DNA of 64,000 nucleotides from Hydractinia symbiolongicarpus (lineage: Eukaryota; Cnidaria; Hydrozoa; Anthoathecata; Hydractiniidae). The position numbers were made by a program, and so were the translations under genes. The notes under the pieces are model-generated. The model was not told where the DNA came from, made no database searches, and was given only the letters and a program-made list of their open reading frames with translations. Shown here piece after piece: positions 46,902 to 59,858 of this stretch (position 1 is the stretch's first letter; every line of letters starts with the position of its first letter). Location of the stretch: assembly GCF_029227915.1 (NCBI RefSeq), contig NC_079878.1:5270001-5334000 (forward strand), read 5' to 3'.

Positions 46902-47327
46902 CCACAGCGCCACCTCCAGCCACTGCACCACCACCCGCAGCCACTGCACCACCTCCACCCGCCGCCACTGCACCTCCTCCACCTCCACCTGCTCCCACTG
47001 CACCACCATCAAGCAATTCAGACTCATCTTCAGGTATTTTTTACATATTCGAACTACTGTGGATTATGTTGCTTGTTTTCCGAATAAAGACAGTCTTTTT
47101 AAAAAAGTAATTTGCTTTTTAACCATTCCAAGAAAACGCAATGTTGAATTTTAACGATAGCAAATACCCTAGTGAAATCTTTCACCATTTTCCTTTAATG
47201 TATTTTAGGACCAACTTCGAAATCAAGAAAATCGAAGAAGAAGCTCGCCAAAGCAAAGACAATGAAAAAAAAATCTAAAAAAATGAACAAGAAAGCTAAG
47301 AAAAGCAAGAAGTCGAAGAAACAATAA
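46902..47327 (+). CDS. Alternative terminal exons of the secreted block protein (long isoform, 363 aa)
   Basis: Exon 46902-47033 (132 nt) encodes Ala-Thr-Ala-Pro repeats and a Ser stretch. Exon 47209-47327 (119 nt) encodes a Lys-rich tail ending KKMNKKAKKSKKSKKQ and a stop. Both accept phase 1, so the donor at 46186 can join either 46300 (which ends the protein) or 46902. The tail exon is a duplicate of 46300-46406: LAKAKTMKKKSKKMNKKAKK against LAKAKKMKKHSKKMNKKAKR. An AATAAA at 47342-47347 follows. Use of this ending in transcripts is inferred. Confidence 0.75.
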
Positions 47328-48665
47328 CTTAATTGATATTAAATAAAGATTATTCTAACTTGCTGGAACAATTTCGTCATACATACACTTATAAGCAACG
47401 TAGGTTCAGAACCTTCTCTCAAATAGATTCTATGTTAACGACTAAGCTTTCTCTCTAAAACTACTTTAAAGCTGAATGACCAATATTTTTAGCAACATGA
47501 AGAATTTTTTGTTTACGAAGAAGCGTGTGATGAGAATAAGTTTTAAAATCGAGTGTTATGTAGTTTTTCACAACATAAAATTTTTGTTTAAAATCTTCAA
47601 AACTTTGTCCTGCATTTTTATTAAGTCATACGATCCCTTTTGAGAGCTTTGTGTTGACACAACATTTTTGTGGTGTTTTCGCTTTTATTACCGTAAAAAT
47701 TAAAGTAAAAGACCTTCATATCAAAATTTTGACTGGGGCGCTAATTTGGGAAATGAGGTAAAAAGAGCGCTTATTTGAATCATTACAGTAATTTTATAGA
47801 AAATTATTTTCAACATTGTTTTATGAAGATATATCTATTTGACGACAACATTAACGTGTTTGAAGAGAAAAAGCTTTTTTATTTTGTTTCCCCTTATCTT
47901 ATGTACACATTGCTTTAAATAAATCCGGACATTCGGAGTTATAAGAATGGTTGATAAAAGTTTAAAGCATGCAGTAACACAAAATACGAACATGCAAGTG
48001 ATCCAACTGGAAACGCGGCTTATTATTTTTTTAATAATATCAGGATTGGTATTATATCAACATATTATTTGCAGGAACGCTTACACAGAAATGTTCTTTC
48101 GTTATGTGTGACTTCAAACCGATTGCGGTTACTTATTTTCTATGAAACAAGTCATTTTTTACATTCTATTTCGTCGAAACGAAGCTGTTAAATAGAGATT
48201 TCAAAATCCAAAAATAATTTTTGTCGCCAAACCTTGGCGGTCCATCGCTGTCATAAGTTTTCATTAACTTTATCACAAAAAACAAAACAAGTGGGATTCC
48301 AATTCTTTTTTCAAAACGGCGCCATATTTTACATTTAAATAAGTTAAGTTCAAACTTGCGCGCTTGAACTGATTAAATTCTTCGGGATTTTGTTTAATCA
48401 GGCGCTCTGAAATTTGATATCTATCAAGATAATGACCCAGCTATTTAAACAAAATATACTTTAAACCCAGTCCTTTTGTAACCAGGCGGTAATTTTTTGT
48501 TGTTTCGAGCACTGGAAACTGATAAGTAAGTTGCTGACCCGCTCTTAATCATAGTGGAGAAGAAAAATTTAAGTTAGTGTCCAGACTTTTGTTTCGTTAA
48601 AATAAATTCAAATATTTTTGTGTAAGTTCTTATCAAGTTTTTGTGAAGATATCACGCAGTCACGT
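47328..48665. other. Spacer with duplicated 3' UTR and a transposon remnant
   Basis: The first ~100 bp resemble the 3' UTR after 46406 (GATT..T..T(A/G)..TTGCT, CATAC, AAGCA.CGTA blocks), and TTTGACGACAACA recurs near 46720 and 47838. The segment also holds the inverted-repeat element at 47692-47803. The right part must include the MMP promoter; I see no clear TATA box. Confidence 0.5.
47692..47803. mobile_element. Short inverted-repeat element remnant (MITE-like)
   Basis: Left end TTACCGTAAAAATTAAAG and right end ...GCGCTTATTTGAATCATTACAGTAA are roughly inverted, with GGGGCGCTAATTTGGG and GAGCGCTTATTTG inside. It appears to lie in the second copy of the tail-exon duplication and not the first, so it inserted after the duplication. 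Confidence 0.4.
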
Positions 48666-51600
48666 ATGATGGGGTTCTCATATCTTTTATTAGGGAGCAT
48701 TTTGTTGGCTGCCACATTATCAAGCGCTTCAGAGATTAATGTAAAGGTACGCTGATACTAAGCTGGTCTGGTTATTTCAGTATTTTATTGAGAATTTATG
48801 CTCTTCAGCATCACTTTTGACCTAAGCTCAATGTTGTTTATTTCACTTTCTTTAGTGATGTAAATTTAAAGTTGTTCTTTTCTATTTATGTAAAAGAAAT
48901 TTCTAGCGGATTTTGGATACTTGCACCATGAAAATGCTTTTTCTTCGTCTATAACCGATGCTATCAGACGCATGCAAGCGTTCGCACATTTACCGGTTAC
49001 CGGTGTGATTGACGAAGCTACCGTCAGAATGATGAAGACTCCCAGGTGTGGACGGCCCGACGACGAAGTTGATTTCGGGTACGCTTACAAAAAATGGGAC
49101 CACCATGACTTGCTCTACCATTTTGAGAATTACACTCCAGACCTTGATGTGTCGGAAATAGAAAGGATTATTGCTGATGCTTTTCAGTTATGGGCCGACG
49201 TGACGCCATTAACTTTCCGACAAGTCAACTACACAGGGGATTTCAGTATTGTGTAAGTTTGGTTTAAATATAAAAAAGAGAAATTCACTGGTCTGTCGAT
49301 GTACGAGGGCAGAGAACATGATAACCGACCTAACTTTGTTTCCCCAAATGCAAGAAAAAGGTCCTAGGGGCGACATTTTTAGTCTTTTGCATTTAACAAA
49401 TAACTGCTTTTAGTTAACCATTTAAGTTAACCAGTTAACCACAGTAAAACACAATGTATTTGTTGTTATGCAATAATGTCGTTTATCGTTAAAGTGTTTA
49501 TGGTTACAGCTCTCAACCTTTGTAAGATGGTAGCGTTCTAAAATTATTATTGGTTTTCAATAAGGTTGTCTGTCTGCACGATTGGAAGTTGACTCGACTT
49601 AACTTCGTAAGCCATAAAAATTCATGTGTTGAAGCCAAAGAAAAAATCTTGTGCGCATGCTAAGATACTAAATGCTGAAAACGACGTTTAAAAAACTTTA
49701 AGGGAAAGCGATATTTACAACTTGTTGCTGTACGAATGTTGCGATCGATTTTTTCTTTCAACTTCTAAAGTGAAAAACACAAGACGAACTAACAGGAAGA
49801 AATGCACTTAGTCGTATATTCAGCAAATCTTTGCGGTTTATATCGTTACAATTTTTTCACCAATTAAAGCTTTTCTGGCAGGAGCATGTGAAAGGTACAG
49901 TACACGGTTTTTTGTTACAGTTTTGGGCGTCGATACCATGCTGGGGGTTGGGGCGGTCGTGGGCGTTGTAATGCAAGATTTGATGGAAGAGGAGGTGTTC
50001 TAGCGCATGCGTATTTCCCTCCTGATGGAAGAGCCCATTTTGATGAAGACGAGACTTTCACTGACAAAACAAGATCTGGAATAAATCTCTTTTGGGTTGC
50101 TGCTCATGAGTTTGGCCACGCTTTAGGACTACCTCATTCTAAAGTTCGAGGTGCATTGATGTATCCGTATTACACTGGTTATAAAGAAAACTTTTATCTT
50201 CCGCAGGACGATATTACAAGAATTCAACGTCTTTATGGTATATATAGATTAATCTGTATTTTGATAATACCCGTTGTCTGGCTAGCGTCTATCTCTATTA
50301 TAATGCTTGCCGTCTGTCTGCTTGTATGTGAACCAAAATAAAAGCCGCGAGTAGTGACATCTCAATTTTGGTGGATTTTTCCACAGACTTACGACTAGTT
50401 ATTCATCACAGATAACGTAACTTAAACTTATACAAAACATTGATTTGCGAGTTTTAATACCAAAAACCTACATATATTAAGGACCAAGAACGACGCTAGC
50501 ACCTGGAGAGACAACCAAGGAGCGACCAACTAGACCAATCAATACAAAACCAATAAACACTCTTCCTGGAAGTGAGTATGACATCAATGTGGTTTGGAAA
50601 GGAGATAGATAGTAAGATTACTTCTCTAAAGTTGCATCAAGCATGAGGGAATAGCCATTGTTTTTTTTTCTCATTGTAGATTGCTATGATCAACGTGATG
50701 AAGCTTATTGTAAAGCGAGAGTTAGTGTTTGTGGGACATCGCATGATGGTTGGAGAGAGTTTATGAAGAAATATTGTTACAAAACTTGTTACTGCAGTCC
50801 ATGTGAGTAACCATAATCTTTATCTTTTAAAAATGTATCATAACATCCGTTCATAGCAAAAATTGGTAAGAAATCCGATTCTTTTTCTCTACTCGCCATG
50901 TTTTTTTCCCCAATCATACAATTTAACTTGGCTGTGCGACAGAATACCACCATGATAAGTGAAATATAAAATAGAACCTGCTTCAAGCCATACTTGCGAT
51001 GTCGGAAAACAACTTCTTTTTGCTGGCTGAAAAATGATTTCATTCCAAACATCATACCCAAGGCTCTTCTACGCTTATGATATCTTGACGGGATAATGTT
51101 ATAGGCGTAGAAGAGCCCTGGGGAAGAAGTTAGTTTCATCCTAGGTTAAGTAACTCGTTTCCATTTTCCAAACCACTTTCTTCACTTTCACAAAAAAGTT
51201 TCTCTAAAAGCGAATTCTTATCATTTTTTCATAATGTAAAGGTCTAAAGTAAAAAATGCTTTACCGCCCTTGTAGTACCGCCATCACGTAAGCCGACAGA
51301 TCCCGTCCAACCTGAAACGTTAGTGCCAACTAAGCCAATCACACAAAAATCAGGTAAGCAGTTGTTTCATAAAACATTTTTTTCGGTGTGATAGGTTGTC
51401 AGGCGAGTTTGTGATAACACACGGTTCAAAATTTTCTAGTAATGATTTTATTCAGCGTTTTTTAAATTACTCTTTTGCCAGGACAAACAACTGTACCAAA
51501 GTCAACAACTCAAAGGACTAAAGTTACGGGCGCCGGTAAGAGAAGGAGTCCTTTTAGTTAATTGGTGTAACAGTTGGTGTTGTTCGGAAAAAAAACGTTT

Positions 51601-51736
51601 TATCTTTTATTTTCTTGCAGCGTGTGTTGATAAATCTGGAGACTATTGCAAGAATCACGTGACAAAATGCAACAGCGAAGACCCAGTGTGGAAAAGCTAT
51701 GTAAAACGGAATTGTTTCAAAACATGTTTTTGTTAG
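48666..51736 (+). CDS. Matrix metalloproteinase with two C-terminal ShK domains (404 aa)
   Basis: Exons: 48666-48746, 48897-49252, 49921-50237, 50482-50571, 50680-50802, 51276-51353, 51482-51535, 51621-51736 (1,215 nt, in frame). Signal peptide [20 protein letters not shown]. The prodomain has [13 protein letters not shown] and the cysteine switch PRCGRPD (Cys holds the zinc until activation). The catalytic domain starts near [13 protein letters not shown] and has the zinc site [12 protein letters not shown] followed by a Met-turn (ALMYP). A Thr/Pro-rich linker leads to ShK domain 1 ([10 protein letters not shown]...CYKTCYC), a second Thr/Pro linker of two small exons, and ShK domain 2 (CVDKSGDYC...CFKTCFC-stop). 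There is no hemopexin domain and no RxKR furin site after the switch. It is a secreted matrix protease; ShK modules probably target or regulate it. An AATAAA lies at 51873-51878. Confidence 0.92.
50345..50405 (-). repeat. Dispersed 'GTGGAAAAATCCAC' repeat family, copy 5
   Basis: On the minus strand ACTAGTCGTAAGTCTGTGGA is followed by AAAATCCACC, matching the start of the copy at 4031. It lies in an MMP intron. Confidence 0.45.
51061..51117. repeat. Inverted repeat, ~18-bp arms
   Basis: AGGCTCTTCTACGCTTAT at 51061-51078 pairs with 51100-51117 with few mismatches; the 13-bp core GGCTCTTCTACGC is perfect. It lies in the MMP intron between ShK domain 1 and the next linker exon. Confidence 0.7.
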
Positions 51737-53143
51737 CTACACATTACGTCATTCTATTTTGAAATCCAAACATTCAACCATATATTAGTATGAACTACTT
51801 ACGCTGGATTTGCCAGTACTGGGGAGGAAAAACAAAACGTACTACCTAGTTGGTAGTAGCTACAACTTTAATAATAAACGCGTCTTCTCTTAAAATCGTA
51901 TAAACTTACGGGGTTTAATCAAAAACAGTTAGCACAGTTAGTGACACTGAAGTTAGCGCGGTTTTGATTACGTGAAATCTTTTTATTTGCGGAAATTGAT
52001 GCACTGCATTAATTTTGTGCAATAACGTACTTTGTAAGAGCAAAACTTATATTAAAAAAAAAACCCTGCCTTTTGCATATCCAAACAATTTTGATTTTTT
52101 TTCACTAAATTGTCGTTTCATCTTCATCATGAACCAACCAAAGACACTCCAAATATATAAGGGTAAGAATATAAAAGACAATCATATTTCAACAATGTGA
52201 GTGCACGTGCATATTCATTATTACGAATTATTTTTTTATCAAATAAAAATGCAAAATTTTTCCACGAAATAAGTTGTCTACGTCAACTGACATGAGGCGA
52301 CGTGTATTTACAAACCGTCCTACGTTGAACGTCATTTCTAGTGATGACTAGAGCGTGACGAAGTTATATTAAAGAAACGCAGGGATCAATAGTCTGGTGA
52401 TTGGCACATTTCCTTGTATTGCACATACACTTTTGAACAATTATTTAATTAAAATAGATGTCAGATCTATTCTTCTATTATATCAATTCAAAAAGATTAT
52501 ATTTATTTTAATGCTAAATCACGGATTACGGATGGAGTGACAACATTTCAGGTAACCTCGCAAAGACCGGCTAACCTCCCTGCAAAGTATGAAACTTGTA
52601 AAACATGTAATATATATTATTTATAGAAAGATATTAATCATTATTACTGTAACTGTAACGTGAATATTGGCTCGTAAAATTTTCAAAAAAGCGGTGATAA
52701 AAACTTTATCAGCTACATCTTAGTGCACAAGTAAAAGTTACAAAAACTGATTCCATATTCGGGATCAATATCCATTTTGTATCGCTCGATCCTTTCAACT
52801 TTAAATCGCGTAACTAAACACAAAAGCGGCCATTTTATAACAGAGAAAACAAGTACCTTAAGCAGAAACGTTTTGACGTGGAGAAAATTAAGCGAGATTG
52901 GAGAATTTTGTCAAAATATACTGCAAAGTAGCATGCTCCTAGGTAGTCATGCAGTTTAAGTCATCGTATCTCTGGCGCATAAAAAATCCTTTACAATCGA
53001 CACGAAAATCCCTGGATTTAGATTGTATCACCGACCCAGGCTTAAAAATCTTGTTGGAAGTGAAGCACTGATCAAACATTATGCAAAACCAACAGCTTTT
53101 ACTACCTCGTCTTCAAGCAAAAAAACAACCGTAAAGAACTTAC
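51737..53143. other. Spacer between convergent MMP and TPMT-like genes
   Basis: Includes the MMP 3' UTR with AATAAA at 51873 and should include the last exon and 3' UTR of the minus-strand TPMT-like gene. I could not find a C-terminal TPMT exon with the expected motif here. A minus-strand open stretch at about 53112-52945 is in the wrong phase for the preceding donor. Confidence 0.45.
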
Positions 53144-56100
53144 TCAATTTGTCGTAAGCTGCTTGAAAAACTGGTGGAACAACTTCTGCATCATCAGGAA
53201 CATCTACACAATAATTACACTTTTTTCTCCTAGATAAATATTTAGGGACAGAGAGAAATTTAAGTTTAGCAGCCTAGAATAATAACGACTGCACTCTCAA
53301 TATAACACAGGCATGCATAAGAAAAAATGATCTCAAAATTTCCCTTTAGGTTTCACAGCGATCAGCAAAAAATGATACTTTTCCGATCTTGTCTAGCCCT
53401 GTAGATCACACACTCCCAGCTTCTACCGCCAGGCTGACAACCCATAGTACAGTATATCACGACTTACCGTGAGAACCCATCAGATTTACAAACAACATCC
53501 CTCCAGATTTTAAAACGTTGTATTCCATATCTATATACCTGCGGGAAAAATATAAAATACAAAGATTTCAGATCTCATCTTTTTCTTTCTTCTTCTTTGC
53601 TTCCTCTTCGCTACCACAGTGACACTTTTTTTGCAGCATAGTATTACTGAAATTTTGTACAAATGGGAAGCAATAGATAATTTGCACTTATGTAAATGGA
53701 TCTTAGGAGAATCCGATGCTTTTATATTGTGGTGTGTTAGGTCATTGATATTTCCTAATACCTTGTGTCAAAGTTAATTTTAAGTTTCCTACTTACGCTT
53801 CTCTTTGACTAGGATTGATAGCTTGCATTGCACCAACGTCGTAAATGAAGTCAACACCACCTTCGCAATATTGACTGAAACAAATCACAAAATAACAGAC
53901 GTTCTGAAGAAGAATTATGTAAGGTGTTTATCATAAAATAATTATTGAAATCAAAGTCTACTTACTTGTTAAATTTCATAACATCTCCGATATACATTTT
54001 CATTTTACTATCCTTGGACTAAAAAAAAAGTTTATAAAAGTATGCCATATGTGTATGGTCTAAATGTCACGGGCCTAAATCACGCTCGGTGCAAATTTTC
54101 AATTTTCAATAAAGATATCACCTACACTAATACTTCTATATTTAATTTAGTATTTTATGAACAGTATTTATTGTTATCCTGTTTCGATTACACGTGCACA
54201 TTAGTAACAGACATTAAAAAAAATAATTCCTAACGTTCCACTATACCTTTAATTAACATATTAACTTCTGCGATACGTTTTCGACGGAGACTCCCGTTAC
54301 TTCTGTTAAAGTTATATAAACTGGATAGCCATGGTTTTAAAATATTTATAAAATTAGGAGAACTTAGAAGGTTGGGATCAAAATTTGAATAACAGGGCTT
54401 GAAATCTAACCTGGATTCAGGAAACTATAATTGCGCTGAACGTCACAATTAAAACCTATTGGCTAATTGAAGCTGGCAGGATAGTTTTATCTTTTTATAA
54501 AAAATACTTTCTCGTTTAAAAAGGACGGATTATAATTATACTCATTGCAGGTTATAGGTTAAATTATACTGATTAGCTACAATGGTAAAACAACTTTTGA
54601 ATGATGAATTATGCAAATCTAATGCACCTTTAACGACCCTGGTGTTAAAAAGATATCATACTTCGTATAACTTCCCATAATCCTTCACATCAGTCACGTC
54701 ATGCTCAATATTATAGCTTTGAAAAAATGAACTGGCTGCTGCTTCGACAATATCAGCTCCAATAACAGTGTGATCCCGATCCAATAACCTAAAAAAAATA
54801 TCTAATACTTAATCAGAACAATGTAATGTTGTATTGACTGTACTTTGTGGTGTTGTGTGGTCAACTTTGTGGTTATCGAAGGGATAATCCTATCAATTAT
54901 TTCCAGGGGTGTGGACCAGAAAAGTGATTCTGGGGTGTTTAAGTTTCCATTGGAGCTACAGAAATCTCTTAAATTTGTTTCCAACCAGACAATGATCTTG
55001 TTTGGGGAAAGCATCAACTTGAGAGTCCTACCGACTCAACTATTAATCTTAAATATATACTGCAAATTTTAGTCACATTTTAAAGATGTAAATACATATA
55101 TCTATATTAGTTTATATTAACACAAAAACATTCGTTTAGCGTGTATTAATGTAACGTTGAATGTCTCTTTGGGCTTTACAATCATTTGTAGCAAATAAGA
55201 CAAATTTAATTCAGTATTTAAGAAGTTTTGTACCATAACAAGTTACAAAAACAGTTTGTATTTTACCATTTCATATCTACCATATTACCACAGCATGGTA
55301 CAAAAATCTTGCTTGGTTTGCCATGAGTTAATTTGTCGATATGCTTCTCCAGAGGCCTGCAAAAAAAATTGACCATTATGTTTTAATAACTTTAGTATAA
55401 AACAACTATGGTTGAGCGACAGTTTTTCTTTATCAGATTTCATTGTATACTCAAAATATCTCAAAATGCTCATCTTAAATCAAAAACGTAAGAGGTCTTG
55501 TAACAGTTGCGCTACTGTAACAACACTGACCTTGTTACTAATCAGGGGCCCTAGCATTGTAAGAATTACTAAGATTGTCAATGGTCATCTTTCTAATTAT
55601 AGTAGAACTTTTTTTTCACTGATTTGCCCATTGACTTAAAAGGCTGCCTCTATTCAAGGAAGTTTAAACCATCTTGCTTTAATTAAGATCATAAAGTGGA
55701 TTGTACTTATGGCAATGACAAAAGAAATACATATATTGTTTGAATCCCAATTTAGTATTCTCAGACCGAAATCAACTATATTTTGCTAAATATGTCAAAA
55801 TTTGTATGAAAAGGGTACATGATCATGGTAAAAAATGAAATGATTTTCAGACATTGGTACATATTTTAGTTAAATATTATATGATGGATGAGGTGGAATC
55901 GAATATTAAAAATTATTCAGCTGAGCTTGTGATATTTAGCAAAGCGAGTGAAATATCTGAATAATTTTAATACTTGATTTTACCGAATCCAATATATGTT
56001 TTATCATCCTCCCTAAAAAAGAAAAAAAGATTACTGTTTGTGAAATACAGTCTTTCAAAATTAAAAACAAAGCTTAACAATGAAATATTTAACATTTAAA

Positions 56101-56682
56101 ACAACATTTTTTTCCTGCTGCTTTCTTTGAGATTCCATAGAATTAATTGCATTCTGAATTTGAATTGATTTTTATCAAATAAATTAATTAATTGCATCGT
56201 CAAGGATGCACAAAATTGTGATACAGGAAATATGTATGATTGGCGATCATCCACCATAACATTTTCCTGTTCTGCTAATTTTTCTAGAAAATTAGGTCAA
56301 GCAGGTCCTATGGTCATTGATCTGTGCTGCCACCTGAGAGTACCTGGGATCGAGCCCAGCCAGAAACAACCCTAACCCTAACATAACCTGGGCTCAATTC
56401 CTTGGTGGTGATTAAATATGGGCAAGAAAATGTTACTGCAGCCCCAATTTAACCCAAGCCCAAGCCACAGTGCACTATATCCCCAATGAAAATTGGGGAG
56501 ATGGTGCACTGTGTGGGATGTTGCAGAGAGTTGTCTGGCAGAGTGCTGACCCTAATTGGATCTGTTTAGCTTAAAACAACATTAAATACTCTAGGACTCC
56601 CCATCGGAGCCATGGCCCCTCCTAGAAATAATCGACATGGTATGTCCCTCAATATTTGTGAGGCTAGCCATGAAATATGTAC

Positions 56683-56715
<33 letters not shown>

Positions 56716-59700
56716 CCTATCTATTGTTTTTCTTCAGATACATAAATAGATAAAGAAGTGTCAAATATTCGATACTGACTATCTAAAAATATTCAACAGA
56801 ACAATTTGGTTACAGGTGGATAATATACTCACTTACACGGTCTATAGATTGAATTGGAAGAAAGTCATTAATATACCTGCCCAATTCATTAATATACCTG
56901 CCCAGTTAACCAAGACTGGTATAATGAAAATGATGATAATGATAATTGTATGTGTGATAAAGAGGATGTGTTATAAATTATTGGAAGAATGATTTTGTTA
57001 TCTGGGAAAATTTCACCACTTTTCTTCATAGTAACAAAAAATAAAATAAAGATCTAGAAAAATTTGTTGATATTGCGATTTGTGTTAATTCTGTTGTTTT
57101 CTTTCAGTAACCAATACAATAGTATTAGAGACTGGTGAAGCCTTCAAGTTACCTCATCAAGGTAAGAATCATTTAACAATGGTAGCAGAGTTAAAAGGTA
57201 CAGATCAACTGGCCTGGTATTTATGATCATTGTGCGAGTGACATTTGAGTTGAAAGAAAGCAATTGAGGGCACACACCCGGATGTGTTCCTTGAGGTAAG
57301 AGAGATAACTTTCCCTTTTGTTGGCTATTTGTTGACACGTGTGTGTGCAAACCAATTGGTGAAGTGGTTTGTGAACAATGGCAACAACAACATTGAAGGC
57401 TCCACCAGCGTTTAAAGAGGATGATGACTATAGCAGTTGGAAGAACGATTTGGAGATCTGGCAGATGTTTACAGAACTACCAAAGAAAAAGCAAGGTCCA
57501 GCTGTATACCTGTCACTGACTGGTCGGGCACGGGAGGCAGTACGCGACCTGACACCTGCAGAAGTGGGATCAGATGATGGTTTGGACAAGATTATATCTA
57601 AGCTAGATTCAATATATTTGAAAGATGAAAGCACAAGAGCATTTATTGCTTTTAAAGAGTTTTATGACTATAAGAGGAATAGTGGAGACAAATTTCCTGA
57701 TTTTATTGTGCAGTTTGAGAAGCTTTACAATAAGATATCCAAATATGATATGGCATTGCCTGAAGCTGTCAGGGCATATTTTCTTCTCACAGCTGCGAAT
57801 AATGTCTGAAGAAAATGAAAAACTGGCTCGTACAACTTGTGCAGAACTCAAGTATAAGAATATGAAGGACACAATCATGAAGATATTTGGAGAACTGAAC
57901 ACAGCAGAAGACGCTGCACATTTGGGAGCTCTTCCTGTGAAACAAGAATGCTTATATGGAAATCTTCATGCTGATACCAAGGACAGCTTGTCAATGAATA
58001 CACGTTCAAGAATGAATCCTGTTGATAAGGATGGGAAACTCATGAGGTGCCATGAATGTGATTCAACAAGACATTTTGCTAATAAATGTCCTCATAGAAA
58101 TCAAGAGCAAAGAGGTTTCAGATCACGGAACAATAGACCTACAGAAAAGAAACAAGATGTAAATGAGATCCATATCACCCTTTTTGCAGCCTCTCCAGAC
58201 CAAAGGCAATATTGTCTTGTTGGAGAATCCTTTGGTAGAGGTGTCTTGGATTCTGGCTGTACAAAGACAGTGGCTGGGGAGAAATGGATGGATGAATATC
58301 TTGGGACTCTCTCTGAATCAGATAAAAATGCTGTAGTTTCAAATAGTACTGATTCTATATATAGATTTGGTGATGGAAAGGAAGTGAAAGCTACAAGAAA
58401 TCTAATAATACCAGTTATTCTAGGTGGCAACAAGTATAAATTGTCTGTTGACATAGTAGAGATTGAAATACCACTACTGATTAGTCGTAGTACCATGAAG
58501 TCTCTCAGTATGAAGTTAGATTTTACCAGTGACTTGGCCCTTATTGGGAAGGAAAGAATTAACTTAATATGTACCACAACAGGACACTATTGTCTTCCAC
58601 TAACACATTGTGATCTTGATGCTCAAAAAGGAACAAAAATCATTCTACATGGAGAAAATTTGAAAAATATTAGTAAGACAGAGAAAATGAAGAAAGCTAT
58701 GAAACTGCATCGCCAATTCGCTCATGCTGGCAAAGATAAGCTACTCAAACTTGTAAAGGATAGTAATTTGTATGACAAGGAATTTTTGTCATGCATCGAA
58801 GAATGTTGCAATGATTGTGAAATATGTCACAAATATAAAAGGCCATACAGTAGACCAGTTGTGGGTATACCTCTGGCAAACACTTTTAATCAAGTAATAT
58901 GTATGGATTTAAAGGTTTATGAACATAATAAACAACACATCTTACATATCATTGATGCTGCAACTCGTTACTCTGCTGGATGTCTTATCAAATCGAAACA
59001 TAAAGATGTCATTGTCAGTAGAGTGTTTAGATTTTGGATTGCATACTTCGGATCACCAAGTACAATCTTGACTGACAATGGTGGTGAATTCTCGAATGAG
59101 GTTTTACAAGAAATGAATGAAAAGCTCAATATTGAGACAAAAACAACAGCAGGCGAATCTCCTTTCAGCAATGGTATTGTGGAAAGACATAATAAAATTC
59201 TGGCAGAGACCATGTTCAAGACAATTGAAGATACGAAGTGTGAACCAGACGTAGCACTAGCATGGGCCCTCAGCGCAAAGAATTCTTTACAGAATCATGG
59301 TGGCTACAGCCCAAACCAATTGGTATTTGGCCATAATGTGAACACACCCACTATTCTGACAGATCATTTACCAGCATTGGAGCCAACTACGTCAAGTGAA
59401 ATAGTGAGAAAAAATCTATCTGCTCTGCATAAGGCAAGGGAGAATTTCATTAAAGCAGAATCCAGTGAGAGAATTAAAAGAGCGCTGAGACATAATGTTA
59501 GAACATATTCTGATGAGACGTATTTGAATGGAGAAAAAGTCTTCTACAAGCGCAAAAACACCAAGGGTTGGAAAGGTCCAGGTGTGGTTTTGGGACAAGA
59601 TGGTCAAATGGTGCTTGTCAGACATGGTGGTAACTTTTACCGAGTGCATCCCTGTCAGTTGATGAAACATAGCCAAAAATTGTAAAGTTAGTGAATTCAA

Positions 59701-59777
59701 GTCAGATCATGTCAAGAGGAAGGAAAGCCATTTGAATAAGTTGTGTGATATGAACGATAGCGTCAATGATTGTGATA

Positions 59778-59858
<81 letters not shown>

